Part shown: in pieces, positions 30,606-39,148 of the stretch
Numbering within the stretch: position 1 is the first letter of the stretch
Layout: every line of letters begins with the position of its first letter
Assembly (NCBI RefSeq): GCF_010730955.1
Contig: NZ_AP022577.1
Span: 5,890,001 to 5,954,000, forward strand
DNA: 64,000 nt
From: Mycolicibacterium aubagnense
GTDB lineage: Bacteria; Actinomycetota; Actinomycetes; Mycobacteriales; Mycobacteriaceae
Direction: 5' to 3'
Made by a program: the position numbers and the translations under genes
The notes under the pieces: model-generated
The model's database searches: none
The model's input: only the letters and a program-made list of their open reading frames with translations
Told to the model about the DNA's origin: nothing

Positions 30606-32960
30606 TTAGACCGGGTCGCCGAACCCTTCGCCGTCGACGCGGGTGACCCGTTGGGCGGGGTCACTGCTCAACCGCACGGCAACGCGCCGGTCATCGGGAT
30701 CCAGTCCGATGCTGATTCGCCGGCCAGCTGCAGCCATGGCCGTCACCATGTCTTCCATCTCGGCCTCCAGCGCATCGGTGGCGAGGAAGTCGGGTAGGGG
30801 AGCGCTGAAGGAACCGGGGTGTGTGTTGTCGCCCTGGCCGATTCCAGATGGCGGCAGTTCTTCGACTGCGGGCGAGGACGTGACAGGCTTGCGTTGCATC
30901 ATGTTTCGCAGCCGCGACAGTTGATTCCACCGCTGTTGGTCGTTGACCGGTTCGCCGTCGCGGACACCGGTGTCGGTGCCGTCGGCGGACGAAGGTGCTT
31001 GCGGAGCCACGGGTGTGAGCGGCGCAAAATGCTGGATGTTGGCAGCCGCGAATGGTGCAGGCGCGGCGATCGGCCCTGGCGTGAAACTGCGCATCCAGGA
31101 ACGCACGCGCCGACCGAACGGGAGTGGCTCAGCAGTGGTGAATGTCGCTCCGGCGTTGCGGCCGACCGCGTCGATTGCAGGGTCGGCGTAAACGTTCCCG
31201 GCCACTGGCGCTGCTGGCGCGTCATCCATCGCGCCTGCCGCAGTGCGCGCAGGGTCGGCCAACACCGAGCCGTGCTGTGACGGTTCGATCTGGCCTGGTG
31301 GGACGGTAGGGGATGGCGAATCCGCAGCGGCCGAAGAGGTTCCGGCTGGCCGGTCAGCAGCGTCGCCCTTGTCGTCAGTGACGCCTGACAGAGCTGTACT
31401 CGTGCCGCCGTTGCTGTAGACGAGGTATCCGAACATGTCCGCACCGGTGAAGTCGGGTTCAGCCACCGGAGACTGCCACGTGCGATTGGCCGGCGGGGCT
31501 GTCGGGTCAGGCCGGGTGGTGGCACTTGCCGTCGGCGACGGCGATTCCTTGGCGGCGTCGGCAACCGATGCCGCCGCTGCTGACAGCGCCTCGACTGCAT
31601 CAGCATCCGCCGCGCTGGCTGAAATGTTCACGCCGTCAGTTCCTTTCGACCTGCTCACGGATACCGCGGCGGCGGCTGTGGCGGCCACCGGATCGTTGGC
31701 CAGCACGGTGGGTTTCGATCCCGCCGCTGCGCTACGCGCCGAATCGACCGGCGGTGCAGCGAAAGGATTGAATTTGTGGGCGGTGTATTTGAGCCTGCTT
31801 GCAGGAGATGAGACTCCGAGCACCTTCTCCAGCGTCATGTTCGCGTCGGCGTGCAGCATCCGCACCAGTGCGCTCTTGTTCGACGTTATGCGAAAGATCA
31901 CCCACGTCGAGGCCGCGAACCCGACGCCCAACGACACCATGAGCGCATAGGCCTGCGTCTGTGGCGTAGTAGCCAGACCGAGCAGATCGGTGGCCAAACC
32001 AGCGCAGGCCGTCGGCAGCGCCACAGCCACCATCGAGGTGATCACAGTCATCGCGAGATGGGCCGCCGCGTGTGCGAACACTGTTGCGAGTCCGTCGAAT
32101 CCGCGACGGCGATGCACATTGGCCGCCGCAACCCACCCCGTGGCCAGTACACACAGGGCTGTCATCGTCAGGTGTACGACGTACTTCCACCCGGCGATGA
32201 AACCGAACACAAGCATGGGCAGTGCGGGCAGCACCAGCATGATCAGAGAGGTCGCCAGAGTATCGGGCCCGGCTTCGTTCTGACCTTTGACGAAGCACCC
32301 GCTGTCCTCGGTCAAGGCGGTGCCTGTGGTCATCGAATCCGACCACAGCTGGTTGCAATGCTCGGAGAATGTGTTGCTGTAGTTCAGTGCGATGGTCGGG
32401 GTGCGAATAGAGCTGTCCACCAGAGCCTGACCCGCGGTAAGGGTGGTGTCAGCGCTACTTCCACTGAGTTTGGCGAACAAGCCGACAGAAAATTCGTTGG
32501 CGTGTTCGAGCACGGTCCGCATCAGCGCGAACGGATCGTGGGTGAACACCAGCACCGCTACCACCATGGCTATCGCCAGGCCGATTCGGTTGAGCGTTTC
32601 GCTGTTGAACATCCCCGACGTCGTGGCACGCGGGCGGGACCGCCACACCGAGATGGCGACGACGCCGAGGCCTAGGCATGCGATGGCCAGGGGCGGGAAC
32701 ACGGCGAACAACGGAGCCGTGAGTGACTGGTACGCATCCGAGAGCGGCGAGAGCCAAGACCCGGACGAGAACACCAGACCCAGCAGTGCGTTGGCTGGAA
32801 CGACGGCCATCTTGAACAGGACGTAGAAGCCTTCGGTGCCCATGCCCCAGAGCCACGATTCCTGGTCGTGGAATTGGCTGCCCAGAAAGTGCAAGCGGTA
32901 TCGGGCGGCGCTGGCGCCATCGGAATCGGTTGCGCTGAACAGGTCGAGGAACGATGACAT
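30606..32960 (-). CDS. VirB6/TcpH-like conjugation membrane protein
   Basis: A 784-aa protein. The first half holds about eight membrane segments (FKMAVVPANALLGLVF, PLFAVFPPLAIACLGLGVV, IGLAIAMVVAVLVF, LIMLVLPALPMLVFGFIAG, LTMTALCVLATGWVAA and others) with a large extracellular loop containing Cys residues. The second half is a long Ala/Ser/Pro-rich cytosolic tail. This is the build of VirB6/TrbL/TcpH proteins that form the inner-membrane channel. Only 3 bp separate its ATG from the VirB4 stop. Confidence 0.75.
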   Translation of the reverse strand: MSSFLDLFSATDSDGASAARYRLHFLGSQFHDQESWLWGMGTEGFYVLFKMAVVPANALLGLVFSSGSWLSPLSDAYQSLTAPLFAVFPPLAIACLGLGVVAISVWRSRPRATTSGMFNSETLNRIGLAIAMVVAVLVFTHDPFALMRTVLEHANEFSVGLFAKLSGSSADTTLTAGQALVDSSIRTPTIALNYSNTFSEHCNQLWSDSMTTGTALTEDSGCFVKGQNEAGPDTLATSLIMLVLPALPMLVFGFIAGWKYVVHLTMTALCVLATGWVAAANVHRRRGFDGLATVFAHAAAHLAMTVITSMVAVALPTACAGLATDLLGLATTPQTQAYALMVSLGVGFAASTWVIFRITSNKSALVRMLHADANMTLEKVLGVSSPASRLKYTAHKFNPFAAPPVDSARSAAAGSKPTVLANDPVAATAAAAVSVSRSKGTDGVNISASAADADAVEALSAAAASVADAAKESPSPTASATTRPDPTAPPANRTWQSPVAEPDFTGADMFGYLVYSNGGTSTALSGVTDDKGDAADRPAGTSSAAADSPSPTVPPGQIEPSQHGSVLADPARTAAGAMDDAPAAPVAGNVYADPAIDAVGRNAGATFTTAEPLPFGRRVRSWMRSFTPGPIAAPAPFAAANIQHFAPLTPVAPQAPSSADGTDTGVRDGEPVNDQQRWNQLSRLRNMMQRKPVTSSPAVEELPPSGIGQGDNTHPGSFSAPLPDFLATDALEAEMEDMVTAMAAAGRRISIGLDPDDRRVAVRLSSDPAQRVTRVDGEGFGDPV

Positions 32961-32963
32961 GGT

Positions 32964-35666
32964 CTAAGCCACCTGCTCGCCATTTGCAGCGTGCCGGCCG
33001 GACGTTGACGGCACGGGGGCGCTGACTCGGTCGAGGTCGGACTCGCGGATCATCTTCGAACTGGTCGTGTCGGCGAAACGCTCCAGAGCGGTCAACAGGA
33101 TCGGGAGGAATTGCACGCGCACGATGTTGTTGTTGCCGTCGTTCCACCAGCCTTCACCGTGCCGTCCGGCGCGGGGCAGGTTGTTGTTGTCGGGGTCCGG
33201 CGGTGAGGTCTGCGAGACCATCATGTTCACGAGAGAGTCCAGGACGGGCATGTCCATGTAGGTCAACGAAGCTTTGGCGTTGCCGGCGACGTTCTGCTTC
33301 AGCGCTGCTTTCTTTTCGATCATCGCGTAGTTCGAATCGAAGTCGTCTGCATGCTGACTGGCGGCAACGATGAAGTTTCCGTCTTTGCGACCGGTGCGGT
33401 CGGGGGACCGCACCAGCAGTTCGACGACGTCCTCGTTTCCTTTGAGGAAGCTGATCTCGTCAGCGAAGAAGACACACGTGCCGCGAATCTGCCCAAACCG
33501 GTGTGCGGTCATTCGGGCGATCGATCCGTATACCGCGGCTGCCCACTTGTTGAGGTCTGTGGCGTTCGCGGGGTTGTCTCCCCGATAGACCGGGAGCTCA
33601 TGGGTTCGGTAGATCGTCGAGTAGGGAGTCACGCCCGACTCCATGCGCTGTGCCAGCTCCCCGAGGTTGTCGAAGGGCGGCAATCCCTGGTCGTCCTGGC
33701 GGCGCGCCGGCGGATCGATGAATGCCCTGGTGTAGGGCAACGCTGCCCAGTGCTCGAAGTTGCGCAGCATCGGTTTGGCCTCTGGGTCGCCTGACGATTT
33801 CAGGAACTCCATCAGCCTCCGCGTGCTGGTGATGCTGCGCGGCTGGCGGAACTGCGGGCGCAGGATCTTGGCGAAGTAGGCCGCCTCAGCTGATTTGGTG
33901 TCGATCTCGAACAGCGGCAGGTAGTGCGCCATCATCGCCGTCTCAGCCAGTGGTGAGGGCAGGCACTTGAGGAAATCCATCGACACATCGCCGGCTGGCG
34001 AAGCCCCTGTCGCTGCGTTGATTACCTGCGTGCGAGCGATCTGGCGCGCGTACACCGCCCATTCGCCGTGCTTAGAGTGATCGACAACGGTGGAGTAGCG
34101 GTTCAATGCAGTGACGAACAGGAATATCAACTTCATCAGGTTCGATTTGCCGCTGTTCTGCGCGCCGTTCGCCGCGATCGACGCGTTGCCGCGGTCGGTG
34201 GCGTTGAGCAGATCCAGCAGAACGATCTGCCCATTGGCGTTCTCTTTGTTGATCGCAATGGGCATGCCGACCGAATCTCCGGCGAAACTGCGCCGGATGG
34301 GCATGGCGCCCGAGAACCAGTGCGCGGTCGTGGTCTGCAACAGGTCATCGCCCAGCCGCGTGCGGCATGATCCGGGCATCATCATCGTCCACAGCTCTCG
34401 CTGCCCGCCCACGGGCAGCAGTGGCGTGAATCCGTTGGCCCGGAACCGCTGCCGCAGCGCGGCCACTCGACCATTCAAGTAGTCCAGGTCGTTGGAACCG
34501 AACGCGAAGATCGCGGAGACCTGCATGCCACGCGGGCCTGACTCGGATTGGATCGCGCCGTGGAATCGACGGAGTTCTGCGCGGCGGTTGTCGTAGTCGA
34601 AGGCCTCGAATTCGTCGGTGGCGTTCGCGTTTCCTTCCGACACCAGGTCTCGCTCGGTGTCGGATACCGAGCTGGTGTCGATCAAATCCTGGGAGAATCG
34701 CAGCCGCAAGGTGAAGTCGGCGTCGACGCCAATGGCCTGATCGACGAGGTAGGTGAAGCTCGACACCTGCTCGTTGAACCGTGCGGGGTACCGGGCGATG
34801 CCGATCATCGACTGATAAGAGACTGGTCCATCGGGCATTTCGGCGGTACGGCGTTCCGGATGGGAGATCGACATGATCTTCCCCGCCGACAATGTGCGGA
34901 ACCGGTTGAACAAGGAGCGTTTGCGCTCGGCTTTGCCGAGCGTCTTGGTGTAGTTGCGGCCGGCGTCAAGGTCCTGCAGGAATGTCGAGTACAGCGCGGT
35001 GGCCTCGGCGGCTTCGTCGATGACAATCTCGGGGTAGGCGCGTTCCGTGGGAGTGGTCGCACCCCGCTGCGGCGTAGGCAGCATCGGCACTGACAAACCG
35101 CGGGTTGTGGCGCGGTCGAACGCCCAGTCAACGAGCTCCGGAACCGTTCGCACTGGGCGGAATTCGGGCGGAATCCCGTCGAAGCATCTGCGCTCGAAGT
35201 CACCGAGGTCGGCCCAGTCCAGATCCTCATGCGGGTCGGTCTCGATCACCGTGGAGACCATTCGGTCGGCGATCCTGCGCTGGGACGGCTGGCTGATCGC
35301 CAGCCAGTACACGCGGTCGAACTCCACGTATTCACCGCGCTTCATGCGCTTGTAGAACTCGTTGATCAACCTGTCGAGGTATCCGTACCGCGCAGGGTCC
35401 CAGTCAGGGATGCCACCGGTGATCCGTCGGCACGTTGTCATCGGGTCGACGCGAATTTTGAAGCCCGACAGCATGATGTCGTCGGTCGGGATGTCCGACA
35501 GCGCAGTCAGCAACAGCTCGTGGGAGTCCTGGGCCGCCGTTGCGGTATCCGGGCGATAGCTGTTGACGTTCAGCCCAGTCAACAGGTAGTTGCACCAGAT
35601 GCTCCCGTCCTGGGAGAAGACCAAATTATTGCGCCGGCTGCGCAGCGGTGGGTAGTGGGTTCCCAT
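32964..35666 (-). CDS. virB4: VirB4-like conjugation ATPase
   Basis: A 900-aa ATPase of the VirB4/TraC/TcpF type that powers type IV secretion. The Walker A motif is NGAQNSGKSNLMKLIF (near residue 500) and Walker B is GTCVFFADEISFLKG (near residue 735), with the SQHADDF region after it. The N-terminal part (LRSRRNNLVFSQDGSIWCNY) resembles the membrane-proximal domain of Gram-positive VirB4 proteins. It lies in the canonical order TcpD-TcpE-VirB4-VirB6. Confidence 0.88.
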   Translation of the reverse strand: MGTHYPPLRSRRNNLVFSQDGSIWCNYLLTGLNVNSYRPDTATAAQDSHELLLTALSDIPTDDIMLSGFKIRVDPMTTCRRITGGIPDWDPARYGYLDRLINEFYKRMKRGEYVEFDRVYWLAISQPSQRRIADRMVSTVIETDPHEDLDWADLGDFERRCFDGIPPEFRPVRTVPELVDWAFDRATTRGLSVPMLPTPQRGATTPTERAYPEIVIDEAAEATALYSTFLQDLDAGRNYTKTLGKAERKRSLFNRFRTLSAGKIMSISHPERRTAEMPDGPVSYQSMIGIARYPARFNEQVSSFTYLVDQAIGVDADFTLRLRFSQDLIDTSSVSDTERDLVSEGNANATDEFEAFDYDNRRAELRRFHGAIQSESGPRGMQVSAIFAFGSNDLDYLNGRVAALRQRFRANGFTPLLPVGGQRELWTMMMPGSCRTRLGDDLLQTTTAHWFSGAMPIRRSFAGDSVGMPIAINKENANGQIVLLDLLNATDRGNASIAANGAQNSGKSNLMKLIFLFVTALNRYSTVVDHSKHGEWAVYARQIARTQVINAATGASPAGDVSMDFLKCLPSPLAETAMMAHYLPLFEIDTKSAEAAYFAKILRPQFRQPRSITSTRRLMEFLKSSGDPEAKPMLRNFEHWAALPYTRAFIDPPARRQDDQGLPPFDNLGELAQRMESGVTPYSTIYRTHELPVYRGDNPANATDLNKWAAAVYGSIARMTAHRFGQIRGTCVFFADEISFLKGNEDVVELLVRSPDRTGRKDGNFIVAASQHADDFDSNYAMIEKKAALKQNVAGNAKASLTYMDMPVLDSLVNMMVSQTSPPDPDNNNLPRAGRHGEGWWNDGNNNIVRVQFLPILLTALERFADTTSSKMIRESDLDRVSAPVPSTSGRHAANGEQVA

Positions 35667-35670
35667 CGGT

Positions 35671-36009
35671 TCAGGTGTCCTTTCGTGACTTGCCGGACAC
35701 GCCGGGAAGATCGAAGTTGGCGCTGACGCGGTGGCGCAGGCCTCGGCGCAAAAGCCGCAGCGCTGTGATTTCAGAGAGAGTTCCGGTCTCGTCGATGCGC
35801 GACAGCACTGTGGCGTATATGGCGATGGTCAAGAAGCTCACTGTGAACACAGCAGCTGCGACGACCGGGCCGGCCGGCAGCACTAGCGCGGCGCTGATCG
35901 CCATCGTCGAGAGCATGGCGATCTGAGCGAATGCGCCCAATCGAATGCCGCCGAGCTTCCAGACGGTGCGCACTCCAGTGACGTCGTTGAAGACGCGGAA
36001 GGAGCGCAT
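35671..36009 (-). CDS. TcpE-like conjugation membrane protein
   Basis: A 112-aa protein with two adjacent membrane helices (QIAMLSTMAISAALVLPAGP and VVAAAVFTVSFLTIAIYATV) after an N-terminal YxAxxF-like region (RSFRVFNDVTGVRTVWKLGG), then a basic tail. Size, topology and position right before virB4 match TcpE/PrgI-type proteins. The start overlaps the previous stop (ATGA) and the stop is 4 bp from the VirB4 start. Confidence 0.7.
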   Translation of the reverse strand: MRSFRVFNDVTGVRTVWKLGGIRLGAFAQIAMLSTMAISAALVLPAGPVVAAAVFTVSFLTIAIYATVLSRIDETGTLSEITALRLLRRGLRHRVSANFDLPGVSGKSRKDT

Positions 36010-36254
36010 CAGGCGATGTCTCTGAATGCGCCAACGCCGTTGAAACGCCCGTCCTCAACAATGATCGCGACAAACCCAGAACGTCTCGCAGCTGCGAGTG
36101 CGTCAAGTGCCTGCTCAGTTTTTCCTGTGCGGCTTGGCAAACTGCAGGCGTGCGCCGGCGGCACATAGACGCGGTTGACGACGGCCCCGCCGCGCGTGCG
36201 CCAGGGCGGTCGGAATTGCGGCGTGCAGTACCGCCCGAAGGAGTGCGTCTTCAT
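36009..36254 (-). CDS. Small hypothetical T4SS-operon protein (81 aa)
   Basis: A basic, Arg-rich N-terminus (GRYCTPQFRPPWRTRGGA) leads into an alpha/beta-like RTGKTEQALDALAAARRSGF and FVAIIVEDGRF. It overlaps both neighbours by a few bases (TGATG at its start, ATGA at its end), so it must be co-translated with the TcpD- and TcpE-like proteins. No family recognised. Confidence 0.55.
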   Translation of the reverse strand: MKTHSFGRYCTPQFRPPWRTRGGAVVNRVYVPPAHACSLPSRTGKTEQALDALAAARRSGFVAIIVEDGRFNGVGAFRDIA

Positions 36255-36544
36255 CACACAAAGCCGTTGCCGAGGCCGCTGCCGTAGTTGGCGATCGCAA
36301 TCACAGCGCCCAGGAACGCTTCGACTACGATCACTCCGAGGGCGATGTGTCGGATCTCTACGATCGCCTCCTTCTTGCCCTTCTTCTCGAGCCAGACGCT
36401 GAAGGCGAACCATCCGCCGAAGATGGCGACCAGCACCATCAAAGCCCCCAGGCCGTAGTTCACGATCTTGGTGAGCATTCCGTCGCTGGTGGGGTCGGTG
36501 AGGTCGGCCAGATAGATGGCGGACCGAGTAACGGGCGCGAACAT
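36254..36544 (-). CDS. TcpD-like small membrane protein
   Basis: A 96-aa protein with two membrane helices (IVNYGLGALMVLVAIFGGWF and ALGVIVVEAFLGAVIAIANY) separated by a charged loop SVWLEKKGKKEAIVEIRH. This is the build of TcpD/VirB2-3-like small T4SS proteins of Gram-positive systems. It is the first gene of the minus-strand T4SS operon. Confidence 0.65.
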   Translation of the reverse strand: MFAPVTRSAIYLADLTDPTSDGMLTKIVNYGLGALMVLVAIFGGWFAFSVWLEKKGKKEAIVEIRHIALGVIVVEAFLGAVIAIANYGSGLGNGFV

Positions 36545-36874
36545 CGAGTGCCTTTCGGTGCTGGGCCGGTGTCAGCGGCCGGGGTGCGTTTCCGATCGGT
36601 GCACAGGGTTGTCCGGCGCAATCCATGACGGCGAGCGCGACACGGTTCACTGCACCGGCGTGAGCGAGTGGCCATGTGTGCGCCTACGTGCGCGCATGCG
36701 TGAACATGGTGATGGCAGCCAGCACCTACAAATTGCGCTACGTTCTGCGCTACAGCTCGCGATACGAGACGCCCTACAATCGCCGCTACAGACCTCGGTA
36801 AATTGCGAAATACGGCCGTTTCCAACTCGCGGCGCGCAGGGTGTCTGCGTGTCGGTACGACTACGGTGCACGCC
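36545..36874. other. Divergent promoter region of the T4SS operon
   Basis: About 330 bp without a gene, between the T4SS operon (minus) and the gene at 36875 (plus). It contains the 12-bp-period repeat array described separately and an AAATTGCG direct repeat (36730-36737 and 36800-36807) that brackets most of the array. Confidence 0.6.
36723..36789. repeat. Six-unit repeat with exact 12-bp period (GCGCTAC)
   Basis: Heptamers begin at 36723, 36735, 36747, 36759, 36771 and 36783: CACCTAC, GCGCTAC, GCGCTAC, GCGATAC, GCCCTAC, CCGCTAC. The spacing is exactly 12 bp each time, with variable 5-bp spacers, and TAC is invariant. The array lies upstream of divergent operons, so it is either an iteron-like origin/oriT element or a multi-site operator. 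Confidence 0.75.
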
Positions 36875-37660
36875 ATGACCAACGGGGAGAACACCGTCAC
36901 CGTGCACGCGTTCATTCGTCCCGGAACGCCGGCGTCGGCCGGACCAGCAGTGGTGACACAGATCGTCGACCTCTACGAGTTCGGGGTGATCGGACCTGGC
37001 AGCCGAGTGTGGTGCAACCTCGATGTGCCCAACGCGTTGTGGGTTCTGTCGGACACCTCGACGTTCCTGCGTTTCGTCGACGTACCGACAGCGGGATGGG
37101 TGCGCCTGACCCACGACTCAGTGGTGTGGGGACGCGTTGCGATCGACACCACCCGCGGTCCGAGCCATGGGTTTGCGGTTGGCGATATGCCGATGCCAGT
37201 GCAAGCGCATGACACCGTGACCGTCGCGTTCCGCAACACCGACACCGCGCTGATGCGTGCTCAGTTCAGCGGTGCGCACCACCCGATACACGACTTCGAA
37301 ATCGGACACGGAATGATGCGCGCGATCGATTTGAAAGCCGGCGGCGTGCAGCGAAAAACGCCACCGGGTCCTCCCGGCCAGTTCGCGTCCAACCACGCCG
37401 GCGTCCGGGGGCTCGACCTCATGGCCGCCACCACTGGCCCGCACATGCATCGGGTGATCAGAGAGAACCTGGAATCATTCACCACCACGATCGACGCCGC
37501 TGAATTCGGTCGCATCAAAGCCGCACAGCAGCGCATCTCGCAGATCGCCGAAGTCATCACCGATCCGATCGTGCAGCGCATTGCCGCGCTCCGCGACATC
37601 GGCCCATTCGCCGGCTACGACAACGATGAGCGATCCGAGCATGCCCCGTTGGCGGGCTGA
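36875..37660 (+). CDS. Hypothetical ICE protein with beta-rich N-terminal domain
   Basis: A 261-aa protein. The first 150 residues are beta-rich (VTVHAFIRPGTP, GSRVWCNLDVPNALWVLSDT, HDSVVWGRVAIDTTRG, HDTVTVAFRNTDTALMRAQF). The rest is helical with heptad-like stretches (MHRVIRENLESFTTTIDAAE, IKAAQQRISQIAEVITDP). No family recognised. It is transcribed away from the T4SS operon; the repeat array lies in its promoter region. The in-frame frame upstream of 36875 lacks start evidence. Confidence 0.55.
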   Translation: MTNGENTVTVHAFIRPGTPASAGPAVVTQIVDLYEFGVIGPGSRVWCNLDVPNALWVLSDTSTFLRFVDVPTAGWVRLTHDSVVWGRVAIDTTRGPSHGFAVGDMPMPVQAHDTVTVAFRNTDTALMRAQFSGAHHPIHDFEIGHGMMRAIDLKAGGVQRKTPPGPPGQFASNHAGVRGLDLMAATTGPHMHRVIRENLESFTTTIDAAEFGRIKAAQQRISQIAEVITDPIVQRIAALRDIGPFAGYDNDERSEHAPLAG

Positions 37661-37676
37661 ACTTCCGCCGGAGCGT

Positions 37677-37720
37677 GACTGAGCCCCGTGCCGCAATGCA
37701 TCGCAACACAGGGCTCAGTC
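37677..37720. terminator. Bidirectional terminator between convergent genes
   Basis: GACTGAGCCC (37677-37686) and GGGCTCAGTC (37711-37720) form a perfect 10-bp stem between the plus-strand gene ending at 37660 and the minus-strand gene ending at 37732. Confidence 0.75.
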
Positions 37721-37731
37721 GGTGGTTGGAA

Positions 37732-38019
37732 CTATGCGCGGCCGGCGGTGTTCGGCGGTTCGCACGCTTCAACGGCAGTCATGGCGTTCCACGCGATGTC
37801 GCGAATAATCTCGCGCGTATCGGGGGCGTACACCGTGATCCGTCCGCGTTCCGCTGTGCCGGTCAGGGAGAAAGTGCCACCCAACGTCTGGGCCTGCAAC
37901 GCCAAAGCGTCACGGATGCGACCCGTGTACTGGTCCATCCACTCGCCGACGGTGAAGCTGATCTGTTTACCTGTCGCGAGGTCGTGCAGGTAAACACGCA
38001 GCTCGTTGTTCTGGTTCAT
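37732..38019 (-). CDS. Small hypothetical T4SS-region protein (95 aa)
   Basis: A protein with strands and helices: NNELRVYLHDLATGKQISFT, MDQYTGRIRDALALQAQTLG, ERGRITVYAPDTREIIRDIA. A strong GGAGGTGG site precedes ATG 38019. It lies 77 bp downstream of the TcpC-like gene on the same strand, with an AT-rich spacer. No family recognised. Confidence 0.55.
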   Translation of the reverse strand: MNQNNELRVYLHDLATGKQISFTVGEWMDQYTGRIRDALALQAQTLGGTFSLTGTAERGRITVYAPDTREIIRDIAWNAMTAVEACEPPNTAGRA

Positions 38020-38096
38020 CTACGCCACCTCCTTTTCGATAAACGTAGCTACAAGAACTATATCTAAGTTTCGATTCCTTGCCCGGTTTCGATGTG

Positions 38097-39023
38097 TCAC
38101 GTCCCCGAGATCGACCCCCAGCCAATCGGCGCGTCGATGCCGTCCACCAGCCAGACCTTGTTGGAGCCCAATGAGACGCGCAGCGTGAGATCCATGACCG
38201 ACCAGGTCTTGTCCGAAGCCGCTGCTTTCACCCGCACGAGAACACTCACCTGGGATCCCGGACTGGCGTTGTTTGTCGCTGGTGAATCCGCGGCGGCCTT
38301 GATCTCTTCGATCGTGGCCGTGGAATACGGGCTGTTGACGATCGCCGATCCTGTGAATTTTGCAGATACGTACTGACCGAGCGACGTCGCCGTTCCTGTC
38401 GAAGTGAGGTAGGCCGTGACGAATCGATTCATTGACTGGCCGAGTGGCCCGCTCTTGTCGACGGGGGTTGTGTATTTGCTGGCCACCTTGAACGTCGTGG
38501 TGTCGGCATTGACGATCGAGGGCCATGTCAGCAGCTGGTAGTTGCCGCCGTGGTCGAGCACCGTCACTGCGTAGCGATTGATCTGTGCCGAATCCGCTCC
38601 GGGCACCACCAGCGTTACCGCGGACGTTGCGCGCCACTCCACGGCGTCCTTGCCCTGCCAGCGCTCGATATCTGTCGGGTCGATCGACCGAACCTCAAAT
38701 GGGACCTGGGACAACGTGATCGCTAGAGCCGCCGAAGATCGCGCCACCAACGGGTTCTCCGACGACGTGGTCCCGCCGAGCCAGAGCAGCAAGCTGTTTC
38801 TAGCGAAGTTCTGCACGCGGGTGACCTCGGTGATCGCTGCGTAGGTGTTAACCGGCTTGGGTAGCCGCGCCAAAATGCTCACCAGCAGCACTACCGCGCC
38901 CAGGACCATCACCAGCGACAGCGGGCCGCTGATCATTGCAAACAGCAGCGCTCGTTCGCGCGCCTTCGGTTTCCACTGCGACAAGTCAGTGAGCTTGCGC
39001 AAGGTCAGAACCAGGTTCGGCAT
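38097..39023 (-). CDS. tcpC: TcpC (VirB8-like) conjugation protein
   Basis: A 308-aa bitopic protein: a basic cytosolic N-terminus (TDLSQWKPKARERALLFAMI), one membrane helix (SLVMVLGAVVLLVSILARL), then an extracytoplasmic part with two NTF2-like domains (from VNTYAAITEVTRVQNFARNS and from QSMNRFVTAYLTSTGTATSL to WLVDGIDAPIGW). This is the layout of TcpC/Orf13 proteins of pCW3 and Tn916, which form the VirB8-like scaffold. I used ATG 39023; the open frame continues upstream without a plausible start. Confidence 0.75.
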   Translation of the reverse strand: MPNLVLTLRKLTDLSQWKPKARERALLFAMISGPLSLVMVLGAVVLLVSILARLPKPVNTYAAITEVTRVQNFARNSLLLWLGGTTSSENPLVARSSAALAITLSQVPFEVRSIDPTDIERWQGKDAVEWRATSAVTLVVPGADSAQINRYAVTVLDHGGNYQLLTWPSIVNADTTTFKVASKYTTPVDKSGPLGQSMNRFVTAYLTSTGTATSLGQYVSAKFTGSAIVNSPYSTATIEEIKAAADSPATNNASPGSQVSVLVRVKAAASDKTWSVMDLTLRVSLGSNKVWLVDGIDAPIGWGSISGT

Positions 39024-39148
39024 GGGGTCCTCGATCCATCGCTGTTGATCCGCGCCGGGGCACCTCTGCGTCCCGGAGTCGGCCGTACCGTAGCCGCGCC
39101 TCGCCCTGTACTGGGACCTACGACGCGAGAGAGCCAGGGAGGATCCGC

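Noticed and set aside
36723-36789. CRISPR array
   Set aside because: Repeat units are 7 bp with 5-bp spacers, far too short for CRISPR, and no cas genes are present anywhere in the window.
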